Shown one piece after another: positions 10,767-20,350 of a DNA stretch of 64,000 nucleotides. Source of the DNA: Bombus terrestris (Eukaryota; Arthropoda; Insecta; Hymenoptera; Apidae); NCBI RefSeq assembly GCF_910591885.1, contig NC_063279.1:11656001-11720000 (forward strand), given 5' to 3'. The number at the start of each line of letters is the position of its first letter. Positions within the stretch are counted from its first letter, which is position 1. The notes beneath the pieces are model-generated. The model was not told the origin of the DNA. It saw only the letters and a program-made list of their open reading frames with translations, and made no database searches. The position numbers were made by a program, and so were the translations under genes.

Positions 10767-11054
10767 AATGTTCGATCGTTCGCATCCTTCTCTTTTTCTT
10801 TCTCTTCCCCTTTTGTAATTTTCGTGGAAGTTTCTAAAAGATGTTCGACCGCTTTTTTGTCACCTGGACGTTAATGTCCCTGTAATTATTGTGTGGCACG
10901 TTGAGCCACGCGCGTGACTGCTAATTGGGAACAACGGTAATTGAGTTAATAACGAGCGATCGTGAAACGAGCAGGCCTTTCTTGGTTCACTCGCTGCTTC
11001 TGCGCTGGTTCTTAAGGGTAACTTCAGCTTCGAATGGTACAGTGGTTTGGTTAA
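10767..11054. other. sequence between mobile elements
   Basis: AT-rich at first, then mixed. A minus-strand 102-codon open frame (10860-11168) shows no family similarity. No gene was seen. Confidence 0.35.
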
Positions 11055-11278
11055 ACAGTTAGGGTAAAAAATTGTTAAAAATCGGACCAAAAATCGATGT
11101 ATCGATTTGTATCGATGAGCCACATTTGTGTTTAACAGTGCACTGTTAGATGCAAGATCTCTTCTCATTTTTTTTTTTTTTATTGATGTTTTAATAAAAA
11201 TGTTTAATTGTTCAATGGGGCACCTTTTATTTCAAAGTATCTTCTATTTATCGGTTATATTCAAAATGCCCTAACTGT
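11055..11278. mobile_element. possible short inverted-terminal-repeat element (MITE-like)
   Basis: ACAGTTAGGG (11055-11064) and its exact complement CCCTAACTGT (11269-11278) bound 224 bp. Inside are a TGTATCGAT pair (11098-11115 region) and a T-rich run of about 14 (11168-11181). No clear target duplication is seen. A 10-bp match could be chance, and the piece may be internal to the piggyBac-like fragment ending at 11404. Confidence 0.3.
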
Positions 11279-11322
11279 CAATTTTCATTCAATTTTTACA
11301 ATTGTAAGAAGTTGAAGCGCTC

Positions 11323-11404
11323 CGGTCACCAATGACCACCGTGGCGTCACAGGAGAAACCGTGGCCGGTTAGGTATGTGATCAACGTGGTAGTCAAAGTG
11401 TTAA
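11323..11404 (+). mobile_element. lone piggyBac-like 3' end fragment
   Basis: It ends GTAGTCAAAGTGTTAA at 11389-11404, a 14/16 match to the right end of the element at 9619-10766 (GCAGTCAACGTGTTAA). Upstream, GGTCACCAATGACCACCGTGGC resembles the inner dyad plus GTGGC of that element with small gaps. No matching left end was found, so it is a truncated or much diverged relative. Confidence 0.5.
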
Positions 11405-12754
11405 TAATGGATACGCGAGGTAAAATGGACACGTGATGAGAGATCGATAATTCGAAGAATACGAATGGGACAATAGATGTTAGAAATTTTTGTATGGCAG
11501 AGTTTCTACGCTTTTTGTATTTTTAATTTAATCGGAGACTGTTCCGACCGATGTTTCGTACTTCTAAAGCAACTTCATACTTTTATAACGTTTATAAGAG
11601 TATTTAGAAAATTTTACAAGCTTGAGATTAGCATCTTATTACTGTCTTAATTACCGGCACGAGATTCAACACAGACAATCTGGATGCATAGTGAGTCCGC
11701 TGCTATTTCTACGAAAAAGAGCGAACGCTGTTTCCAATAAATAATTTGTTATACTAGCGTTTGAATAGTTTCGTATTTACAGAACGATTCTTCACGAAAT
11801 TGTTCAAATTTCCTGGCTTTTCGTCGGCCGCGTTCGTACGTGCCTGAAATTCGCGACGGTGCAACGCGATCGCTTTAAAGATTAACCTATCTGCCGCTTA
11901 TCGTCGCGGAGGACTTTAAAATACGCGCGTCGGCCGGTTGCGCAACTAAAGTTCGCCGATTTCGGAAAGGACGCGCGCGATTAAACGCTTATACGGCGAG
12001 ATACGTCCTTCGCGGAAGAGGCACGGTCCTCGTGCTCGATAACCAACGCGATAGATTAAAAATAATTGACGTCACCAGACGATTTTTCTTATCTCTTCGT
12101 ATCCAGCAAGCGCATACGAACGTTTTTCTTTTCGGTTTCTCCGTTCGCATAATTCCCTCTTTACCTTGAATACACGTGAAAAATTTGTCGTTGTAAGAGT
12201 CAGTTTTATCGTCGGGATATCTCGCAAGCAGCATAGAGAAAATTGTTTTACCTTTTTGGATATCGGTGCGTCATCGCCGACTCGTTATTACTGGTTCCTG
12301 GTTGCAGCAACTCTTTCCGTCTGCGAACTAAGAATTCGCCTCGATCGCCGAGGGATCGGCGAATCGTTGGTTTCTTGCTTTTCTTGCATTTGCTGTATGG
12401 AATATACGATTAAACTAAGATTTAACGGAATTTTAATGGAGAGCAAGGGTTATTGAATTTTCTATCGGTAACGCGAAACGATTAGATGGTAAATTGTAGT
12501 ACGAATTAGGAATTCGTCGATGGAAAGTTAATTGGAGAAATGTTTGTCGCGAGCTATCGTGCGTACTAGCAGCTACTCGATAAAATGTACATTGGTAAGC
12601 TTCAAATAAAACGAGTAGATGCAACATACGATAATGTAGTATCGTTGACGAAAGGCCTAAGAGATATCGGGCGAATTATAAACAAGCGGTTGTGGAACAT
12701 GTGCATGATGGGGCTAAGACAAAAGACAAGGGGTTGCTAAGGGATAAAAATGAA
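11405..12754. other. non-coding stretch between mobile elements
   Basis: AT-rich to 11800, then a CpG-richer part (11820-12330), then AT-rich again. The overlapping open frames (- 11989-12234, + 12166-12456) are short and unrecognised. No further element ends were seen. Confidence 0.4.
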
Positions 12755-12772
12755 TTAACACGTTGATCGCCA

Positions 12773-12793
12773 CGTTACCCATATCTATGTGAC
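12773..12793 (-). repeat. piggyBac subterminal 21-bp dyad, outer (copy 2)
   Basis: Read on the minus strand: GTCACAT-AGATAT-GGGTAAC-G. It lies exactly 18 bp from the terminal TTAA end, as in copy 1. Confidence 0.7.
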
Positions 12794-12815
12794 GGGTATG
12801 CTTCCTTGGGGGCCC

Positions 12816-12836
12816 CGTTACCCAAATATGGGTGAC
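12816..12836 (-). repeat. piggyBac subterminal 21-bp dyad, inner (copy 2)
   Basis: Read on the minus strand: GTCACCC-ATATTT-GGGTAAC-G, arms matching at 6 of 7. It is offset by 43 bp from the outer motif, identical to copy 1. Confidence 0.75.
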
Positions 12837-12951
12837 GCTCTTCTTGTTCGAGTTAATTAAATATAGGACATTATATATAGGATATACAACATAAAAATAT
12901 TAAAAACACATTATACCATACTTTTTATTAATTTATATTCTGGATAAAATA

Positions 12952-13440
12952 TTATATTATGTCGTTAAAACATTCCAAACACATTTGGGGTGATTTTGGA
13001 CACTTCGAACAATATGTTTTAGTCTTTTTTACGTTTTTTCTCGCTTCTTGGCGTGCGACAATCTGCCTCTTCTTCTCGTAACATAGGGTGCACATCCTTC
13101 TTATAGGCTTGCCCTGCTGATTCTTACGAATCTCCAAATGGTGGGACCCTTCTTCGTTTTTTCCGATGTTTGTCGGGCACAGTATTTTCCCGATGACACA
13201 TCGGACCATTCGGAAACGAGAATTTCCCGAAATTTTCTTATCTGTATTTTTTTTGTTTGTGGCTGTTTGGTACACAATATGAGCATTTACTATAGTTGTT
13301 CCTGAGAGTAAATACTAATTTCTGATACCACTTGATACTTTTCCGTATCGTAGTGATATGTGAGACCATCTGGTCACTTCTGCCGATACCAGTTTTTCCA
13401 TTATTGTATACTACTCTCCTCAATTTCAAATATATTTTCA
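12952..13440 (-). pseudogene. piggyBac transposase C-terminal remnant with intact cysteine-rich tail (copy 2)
   Basis: On the minus strand, from about 13440, the frame reads VVYNNGKTGIGRSDQMVSHI and then KSIKWYQKLVFTL. This matches the family's conserved YN-x-G-x-GxxDQM and KW-K blocks. A frameshift near 13300 moves to the frame TTIVNAHIVYQTATNKK. That frame runs on without a stop to 12952 and includes CTLCYEKKRQ, KTYCSKCPKS and MCLECFNDII. The three CxxC pairs are the complete zinc-binding cysteine-rich domain, which in piggyBac transposases recognises the transposon ends. The catalytic aspartates are absent because of the internal deletion. The break makes it non-functional as a transposase. 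Confidence 0.85.
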
Positions 13441-13837
13441 TGCTGTCTATTGAACATTTTGAGGATGAAAAAATCACCGATGTGCGTCTCACAAGAAGTA
13501 TGCTTCTCGACTAAATGAAAAATCTGGGATATCTGCTACTCTTGCCGAAAAGCGTACCGACAGTCGCATTTGGGCCCCGTGGGAAACTTAGCCGAATCAG
13601 GCTGAGCGACCAACGTGTTAACAGTCATTGTGACTTGAGAAGTCAGAGAGTGCGAATTGCGTCGAGAGAATGTTGCTAGTGTCACAGGTTCAAGAAGGCC
13701 ACCCGTTCAGAAACAGTAATATGATAAACTAGACATCCTGCGTACCACAGGCATCGAAACAATAACCAAATAGTAACGGAATAAGCGCCTCTGAGATACA
13801 CCAAACGACAACTCCTCCAGAGGGACTAAAATCTCAG

Positions 13838-13845
13838 TATAAAAA
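13838..13845 (+). promoter_or_regulatory. LTR TATA box
   Basis: TATAAAAA inside the solo LTR, about 100 bp upstream of its AATAAA. The spacing fits a U3 promoter followed by R. Confidence 0.5.
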
Positions 13846-13936
13846 CCCTCCAAAATAAGCGCTCGCCCCAGTCTCTTGTAATACTTTGAATCATTCTGTT
13901 GTAACACTTTGAACCGTCACTCTGTTGGATTTGCAT

Positions 13937-13942
13937 AATAAA
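13937..13942 (+). terminator. LTR polyadenylation signal
   Basis: AATAAA in TTGCATAATAAATTC, about 120 bp before the 3' end of the solo LTR. It is the likely R-region cleavage signal of the lost retrotransposon. Confidence 0.5.
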
Positions 13943-14066
13943 TTCTATTATCATATACAAAGTTCAATTTCTTTAGCTTATTCGTGAAACGTTCGAACTG
14001 CGACGCGAGGAGATCACCGGCGATCTATCGGTTTCGTGATTTCTTGTGTCTCCTACGTGACACTAG

Positions 14067-15780
14067 TGTTGTCGAGAGAGCGTTGGATTCGTGGTGACGA
14101 GAGTAGCAAATTAACTATCTAGTTGTTTTAATTATAATACGTTATTGTGATTAGTTCACGTTAAACAACCATCGTTTCCTGTTTTACATCCACGTTTTCC
14201 ACGTTAAACATCAGTTTAATCCATCTATTGTAAATAAACTAATTGTGGTATAAGATCCTACAATAATACATCTTTTATATTTCCACTTATCCGTAAGTTT
14301 CTGAACGTATTGTCTACCTGATTAAAACAATCACCATACCAATTACGGGTTGAACACATTTTTCAATTACGCGATTCTATACCTTTTCTACGAGAAACGA
14401 AACAGGCGTTGATAGTACAAGGGGCAGTAATAAATGTTAGCGTGAAAATTATTTCTCATTCTTATCCTTCGCTTCCGTTGAATCTGCTTTACACCGCGAG
14501 GCGTGAACAGGTCGAAACGCTATCATCTGCCTTCCTTAATATCTCGATTATTTTTCGTTGAAAAAGCAGCGTCGCGAGATACCGAATCCTCTTCGTGGCA
14601 AGGTACAGGAGAAGGCTGGATCTCCGCTTGTATCGCGGCGGTAATCGACGATGCCAGGGATAAAAGGCACCCCGTGGAGAGGCAGCAATCACCCCCCGTC
14701 GAGCGTAGCCGTCAAATTAATAACCAATGATTTTATACGATGTTTTATTGAATCGTGTTGCCCGTAAGTAATATCTGCGCGCAGCATCGGCTCGTTTCGC
14801 CTGGACACGGGGGTTAAAACCATTCCGGGGGAGGATCGTTTCGTACGGTTCGATTGTCGCGTTCTTCAAGTTCCTGCTGTAATCGTCGTCGAAGCGTTAA
14901 ATATCGAATCTTTCATTTATTAATCGTTTTCAGCAGATCGTGCTGTTGTCTCTTCTCGATGGTGATATTCACCTTTTAACGTTTCCCTCGCCTCGTTTTC
15001 TTTTCCGAGTACACGGCGTTTCCGTCTGTGTATCTTCGTGCGATTGGAATTTGTTGAATCCGCTTATCAGTTTGCCTTGCTACTGTGTTCCGTATTTTTG
15101 CAGGTTTCGTCTCAGCTTTGTCAAAGATTGTTATTCGTTAAAATAAAATATACAGTTACATGTAAAATAGTAGTTTCTATACAAAATTCAACTGTATCTA
15201 TTTTGTACAATTTTCACTGGCAAATAGAAAACTGTTAAAACAAACAGAGTTATGCGCAGTGATAATGAAAAACGGGAGACTACGTACGAGAAGCGTTAAG
15301 AACGAAATTATAAGAAAGTTTGTAAGATCCGAGGCGATTCCAAACTCTAAAGCATCGCTTAAATGTTAAATGGTGGGAGTATTTGAAAATGTCTGAAGAA
15401 AAGATAGAAATAAGCAGAAGATACGAGCGTAACGATCGGATACCACCTGCCACCGTGTTCCGTACGATTTATATAAAGACAGCTTGTGTGGAGGAGAAAG
15501 AAAAAAGGAGAGAGAGCGGTCGAACGCGGAACGGTTAATTACGTTTCTCGGAATCGGTTATAGCCAGGGCAGGAAAGGAATTCAATTGGCCGGGTGAAGA
15601 TTCCCGAAATCTCGTGCTCGAATCTATCGGTTACAAAGGGGCACGCTTCCCTCCCTGACCGGATCCTGAAGGAAGGCACAAAAGCGAAGTCGCAAATTCC
15701 GTCGTGGCCGGTTACCCGCGAACAGTCGTTGCGGCTATCAGTGTCGATCGGCCGCTGGTGTGTGCAATGAGCGGGTGACG
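14067..15780. other. non-coding stretch after the mobile-element cluster
   Basis: Alternating AT-rich (14100-14460, 15080-15420) and GC-richer (14480-14960, 15440-15780) parts. Overlapping short open frames on opposite strands (14489-14730) lack family features. Nothing specific was recognised. Confidence 0.4.
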
Positions 15781-15781
15781 T

Positions 15782-16012
15782 GAAAGGGAAGAGGAAGAAG
15801 AACTAGAGGAAGCAAACGGCGAAGACGAAAAGACGGAGAAGCAAGAAGAACGCTGTACGTGTTACACGTACGTATACGTTTGTCTGTACGTACGTGTGAA
15901 TACGTGGATGGCAGGAAAGCAAGGGAAAGAAGAAGAAGAAGACGAGAAAAGGCGAAGGAAGAAGCAAGAAGGAAGAAGAAAGAGACAAGAAGAAGCAAAG
16001 AGAAGAGGAAGG
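15782..16012 (+). repeat. purine-rich (GAA/GGAA) tract
   Basis: Two nearly homopurine runs (15782-15850 and 15911-16012) of AAGAAG and GGAAG units. They are separated by an ACGT-rich segment (TACGTGTTACACGTACGTATACG). The opposite strand gives leucine/serine-rich open frames (15738-15998) that are a by-product of the repeat. Confidence 0.75.
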
Positions 16013-16265
16013 TCCATCAGCGTCCCTTATCTTCCTCGCCTGGGTCCCTTATTCCGCGCAAACGCATGAATCCACAACCGCCGCAAATGTCTCTCCCCTT
16101 GTGTTCTCTATCCCTCTTGTTTTCCCCTGTTCGCCAACTTGTTCCACCTCGTCGAGTCTCTCCTCGCCATCGGTCCACCTTCTTTTTCCTTCTCCCTCCC
16201 CTCGTGTCTTCTTTGCGAAGAAACGCACGAGAGACAACTATCGCGGCGTTGATCTCGTCTAGTTA

Positions 16266-16454
16266 GCCCTTCTCTTCTCTCGATCCTCCTCCGTTCAACC
16301 CACCTTCTCTGTTCATCACCCTTTTCCTTTTCTCTATCTCGTTCTCCCTCCCCCTTGTTTTATCTTCCTTTTACTATAGTTACGTCTGTTCTTCTTTCAC
16401 TCGCGTTTCTTCTTCCTTTTCTTCTCCCCTTCTTCCTCCTCGTCTTCTTGCTCC
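16266..16454 (+). repeat. pyrimidine-rich (TTC/CCT) tract
   Basis: TCTTC, CCTCC and TTCC units dominate the + strand here, about 250 bp after the purine-rich tract and complementary to it in composition. The open frame starting at 16355 translates it as repeated Phe/Leu and is not credible as a gene. Confidence 0.7.
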
Positions 16455-17066
16455 ATTGGTATATACGTTCGTCGCCGATCGGCGCGCGGCGCGGGTTCGG
16501 TTGCTCGCAAGGAGAGAAGAAGAAGAGGAAGAAGGCCGTGTGTGTACTCGTTTCGTGCGCCCTGCATCGTCCTTCCTGCCTTAACCGCGGCGCGAGAGGA
16601 ACCGATACAGGCGTTCTCTCGACTCAGCTCATAAATACAGCGGAGGAAGAGGCGGCTGCTGGAGGCTGTGCGGCACCAGAGAGACACCAGGGGAGGAAGG
16701 ACGAAGGGCGAGCCTACAAATTGCTACACCGCATTGTGGTGTCACTCCAGCCTGTTACGACACGGCCCTGGCATCGTTGGAATGGTGTCTGCGAGTTCTC
16801 CTCTTCTCTCCCTTATCCCGTCCGCGTGTGTTAGGCCTCCTTCCCGAGCCTTCCTTCCGCTGGCCCTCTCCGCTACGGTGTCAACCAGCCTTCGTACCAG
16901 CTTTACACGCGTGTAAACGCGGCTTTACGCCGATAACCGCGATGTACCTTCCGATGCTGGACACACACAACTGGCCTCTTTTACCTTTTGCCTTGATTTC
17001 TCCTTTATCTCTTCCTCTCTTTCGTTTTCCCTGTTCCACCTTTCTCCTCCTTTCGCTCTTTCCTCT

Positions 17067-17086
17067 TCTCTCTCTCTCTCTCTCTC
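17067..17086 (+). repeat. (TC)10 microsatellite
   Basis: Twenty bases of uninterrupted TC within a longer pyrimidine-rich stretch (17030-17105). Confidence 0.9.
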
Positions 17087-17709
17087 CCTTCCACCCTCTT
17101 CTTTTCATCGTTGTATTCAAGCCTCGTGACCGGGCGCGTTTGTTCCGAGAATTTTTTGATAGTCTACCCTCGATAAGGTTTAATAGATTCGTGGTGGGAA
17201 CATGCTTGATGCGGCCGACATGTGTTTCGTGTTAAGTGAAGAGCTCGCGTCGAGCCTCTCTCTGTCTTTCTTCTCTCCTCTACTGTTTTCGGGGGTTAGC
17301 CGTTAAATTAGGAATGTAACGCGGAACGTGCAATTTAATCGTTTAACAATCCCCGAGAGAATTTACGATTCTTAATTTCTTCTTCTTTATACGCTCGTAT
17401 CTCACGAATTCAGGTTGCAACACTACGGCCAATATAATTGAATTTGGCTGGCGTAACTCGCACTCAACGCGGGATACCGAAACAGCGGGCAGAATCACGA
17501 GCAGGAACATCTGTTTGAAAAGCGTTTAAACTACTCGGAGCAGGAGGTCGTGTATCGTGTTCGAAACGAAATCGAGTCGATAAGCCGTGACGTGATCGCA
17601 AATGCGGATATGATTTCGCGAAAGTGCTCGGTATTGGAAATGGGTGAAACACAACCAGCTCCAAAAATGGCACAACGTGTGTTCGTATGCAACGGTTACA
17701 CGTACACAG

Positions 17710-17763
17710 GGAGAAAGAGAGAGAGAAAGTGTGTGTGAGAGAGAGAGAGAAAGAGAGAGAGAG
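17710..17763 (+). repeat. imperfect (GA)n microsatellite
   Basis: GAGA/AAAG units with one GTGTGTGTGA interruption. Confidence 0.85.
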
Positions 17764-18633
17764 CCGCAAAAAGGCCTTTGCGAATCGCGAGAGGCACGAT
17801 CGAGATATCGTATCGGTCTGGCATTCCGAGTGAATATTAGCGTAATGAGCTGATAGCCAGTGATAGGAGATTTCAACCTGGCGATCGTCACGTTCGTACG
17901 ATCCGCCGATCAAAAGCATCGCGACGACTAATCGACAGTGTGCCGTCGACGTACGCGCGTGGATATGAATAATCTCGGTCGCGGCTTCAAACAATACAAC
18001 GAAACCCCCACCGTGTGGTATCTCTGTCGTTTTGCGTTCGCGAGCGAACCATATCGCTCGAGTTCTTTTGTCGCGATCGTGGTAGCCTCGTTGAAAAATC
18101 TGATCATCTACCACGGTCCCGTTCTAATTACGCGAATCGTTGGCCTGCGATCTACGGGATCTTTCGGCACCGGCATTGTTCGGCCTTTAATCGCGTACTG
18201 GCTCACTGGTTCGAGAGTTCGTGTACGTTCTTTTTATCGCGAAGATAGGGCGATCGTTTAAGTATCGATGATTTCGCTAATAGCGATTTTTTATTTGTAA
18301 TTTATTTGGCTGGATGATCGCAAGGTCTTATCGAGTTTGCAGGTTGCCCGATGTGTTCTTTACTCTCTAAGACGCTACTCGTAACAAACGATAGCTCGTT
18401 ATCAGATTTTATTGCAGGATTCGTCATCTCCATACTGTGGCGCTCTTTCGATGTTCGCGTGTAATGTAACGCGTGAGAGTGGAAGATAGAAAAGATTCGC
18501 TCGATGTAGAAGTTAGGCGGATCAAGAATATCTCGAATCGCGTAACAGTAAATTCGAAAGGAGACTTTCAAAGATTAAATCACCCACTTATAAAATATAT
18601 GAATGATATAATTCCAGTAATTCGTATCATTTT

Positions 18634-18672
18634 CAGAAAGACACAATTCTATTCCAGATATATCGCGCGTCT
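18634..18672 (+). repeat. diverged local direct repeat, copy A
   Basis: It begins CAGAAAGACACAATTCTATT and ends CGCGTCT, paired with 18722-18760 at an 88-bp offset. By hand about 27 of 39 positions match without gaps. Confidence 0.4.
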
Positions 18673-18721
18673 ATTATACGCGTATATCGTACGATATAAT
18701 TCTATCGATCTATGTCGTTAT

Positions 18722-18760
18722 CGGAAAGCCACAAATCTATTTCTCAATATCCTCGCGTCT
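18722..18760 (+). repeat. diverged local direct repeat, copy B
   Basis: It begins CGGAAAGCCACAAATCTATT and ends CGCGTCT. See 18634-18672. Confidence 0.4.
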
Positions 18761-19433
18761 CTCTCACAAATTCTTCGTTTCTTATTGTCAGTGGACAAGG
18801 GAGAGCGAGAGATAGATGGAGCTCCGTTTTATTCCACGTCGCGTGTATATAGCAAAGTTCGCGTAGCATTCCAGTAGACGCGGTTCCCTGTCCTATTACC
18901 GTTGTCTCTGGCCTCCTGGCGGCGGTTTTAGGGCCTCGATACCAGGCAGATTAGCCTCGCTACGAAGCGTCTGCGTTTTCTCAAGTCTTGAGATAAAGCG
19001 GACAGTCAGGAGCAAGGGTAGCTGGTGCCCGGCTCGTCTCTCGCCTCTGATCACGATACGCGCTCGTCCACTCGCTTCTGTGTCTGTGTCCACATTGACG
19101 TACGAGACCTAATACGGGTAACACTTGTCTCGTTGAAACTTGTATTTGCGTAGTAATTGTCCGCTGCAAAAACTGTCTCCTCGTCGCCGCCATTTCAGAG
19201 CCAAGTATAAACCCGGAGGATCGTGTTTAACCAAAGACTCTAACCATCTGCCACAGTCAGTTTGTCAATTTTTTCCCTCTCGAATGACAAATTAGTCGAA
19301 AGACGGGCGATGGTCCATTTTCTTGTCTCAAGGTGAAAGCTTAAAGATGGTAATTAGTCTGCCAAAGATAATAACTCGTCCGACAATTAACGATTTTTAG
19401 GTCATCGGTACTCTTGACCATCCTCTGCATCGA

Positions 19434-19453
19434 ACGTACGTACGTACGTACGT
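19434..19453. repeat. (ACGT)5 tetranucleotide repeat
   Basis: Five uninterrupted ACGT units, self-complementary along the full 20 bp, in AT-rich surroundings. Confidence 0.9.
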
Positions 19454-19659
19454 CGAGTGGTATTCTTAATTAAAATTATTGTTAGCTATTTAAACGAACA
19501 AAAGAGGCTCCGAGTAGAAGCATTAAAGTATACTGTTTTTGGTGGCATGCGAGAGAGGCATGTATGAAACGTTCGCTCTGGCCAGTTTTGCCAGTCTTCC
19601 AAATATATCGCTCATTAGTGTTAACTGATCGGAACAACGAGAGTTTCTTCTTCTCCCAG

Positions 19660-19687
19660 TCTCTCTCTTTCTCTCTCTCTCTCACTC
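19660..19687 (+). repeat. (CT)n microsatellite
   Basis: CTCTCTCTTTCTCTCT-type run of about 28 bases with one TT interruption. Confidence 0.85.
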
Positions 19688-20326
19688 TTATGTTTAACAG
19701 ACGGAAGGAGATAGATAGTAAGAGCGAGATATAGAAGCGGGGGAGGAGAGACCGCGGAGAAGATCGCATCTGATCTCGGTCAGAACGATTTGGCCGTTGT
19801 TGTTTCGTTGTTCGCTACGGCCGAATCAGATAATTGTCTCGGTTTCGCAACTGGAGTATTCCGCGAACGATTTCCACGCGATAGCTTCTCTTCGACAACG
19901 TCCGCCTTTTTTCCTCTTTTTTCATTTTTTTTTTTTAATTCCACTTAAACCGATCCACGTAGACGAACGAGATGTACGTATCTAGAGGAATATCGCGGTT
20001 GGTATAACTAGCTGAATCGTGTCAAAGGGTTTCTCGTTTCGGGTCGAGCTTCAAAGAGAAATCGGTCGGAATCAAATGTACAGTATGCACGAAAACTCGT
20101 ATGCACTGATAGCTGATTACCTGCAGATGAGAATCTAGCGATAAGAGAGGCGTATCCGATTCGTTAACGCGTCGTTCGCGTTAACGAGAGAGGGTTGAAC
20201 GTGGGTGCGTTGTATTACGCGTGTATCGGTGCGTGTGTGTGTCATTTCTCAACAATTTTGGCCCCCTCTCTTTGGTTCCCGACGCCGTAGGTATCTCGAG
20301 TGCTCCTTTTCTCCTCAATCATCGGG

Positions 20327-20350
20327 CTTATCCGTGCCTCTTCAGATAAG
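20327..20350. promoter_or_regulatory. inverted pair of GATA-type motifs
   Basis: CTTATC (20327-20332) and GATAAG (20345-20350, in AGATAAG) form an inverted pair separated by 12 bp. Another GATAAG lies at 20140-20145 (in GCGATAAGAG). GATA factors are the partners of FOG proteins. Short motifs like these are common by chance in this DNA. Confidence 0.25.

Larger units (their letters stand above)
12755..13621 (-). mobile_element. internally deleted piggyBac-type DNA transposon (copy 2)
   Basis: It is bounded by TTAA at 12755-12758 and 13618-13621. The ends are TTAACACGTTGATCGC on the left and, read inward from the right, TTAACACGTTGGTCGC: 15 of 16 bases match. The length is 867 bp. Transposase remnants run on the minus strand (12952 to about 13440), so the left end is the 3' end. 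That end carries the same 18+21+22+21 bp layout as copy 1. Relative to copy 1 it is in opposite orientation, 1,988 bp away. The deletion has removed most of the DDE domain. Confidence 0.88.
13680..14062 (+). mobile_element. solo LTR of an LTR retrotransposon
   Basis: A 383-bp segment that starts TGTCAC and ends GTGACA, the expected short inverted LTR termini. It is flanked by a 4-bp CTAG duplication. Inside, in LTR order, are a TATA box (TATAAAAA, 13838-13845) and an AATAAA polyadenylation signal (13937-13942), giving a U3-R-U5 layout on the + strand. There is no internal coding region, so the element has recombined to a single LTR. A 4-bp duplication is common in Gypsy-type elements, but the family cannot be named from this piece. 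Confidence 0.75.
13676..14066. repeat. 4-bp CTAG target-site duplication around a solo LTR
   Basis: CTAG at 13676-13679 and 14063-14066 directly flanks the TG...CA element. The outer flanks also share GTCGAGAGA (13661 region and 14071 region), which may be coincidence or part of a slightly larger local repeat. Confidence 0.6.
16455..18633. other. GC-rich, stop-poor non-coding block with microsatellites
   Basis: CpG-rich, so open frames are long on both strands (+ 16355-16834, + 16777-17235, - 17464-18114 of 216 codons). The largest, on the minus strand, owes its middle to the GA/CT repeat (serine/leucine run) and has no recognisable domain. No splice-bounded conserved exon was recognised. 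Confidence 0.4.

Noticed and set aside
15738..15998. Leucine/serine-rich minus-strand open frames
   Set aside because: They are the translation of the purine-rich tract's complementary strand; low complexity only.
17464..18114. 216-codon minus-strand open frame
   Set aside because: Its centre is the GA/CT microsatellite, the rest is GC-driven, the + strand is open as well, and no domain was seen.
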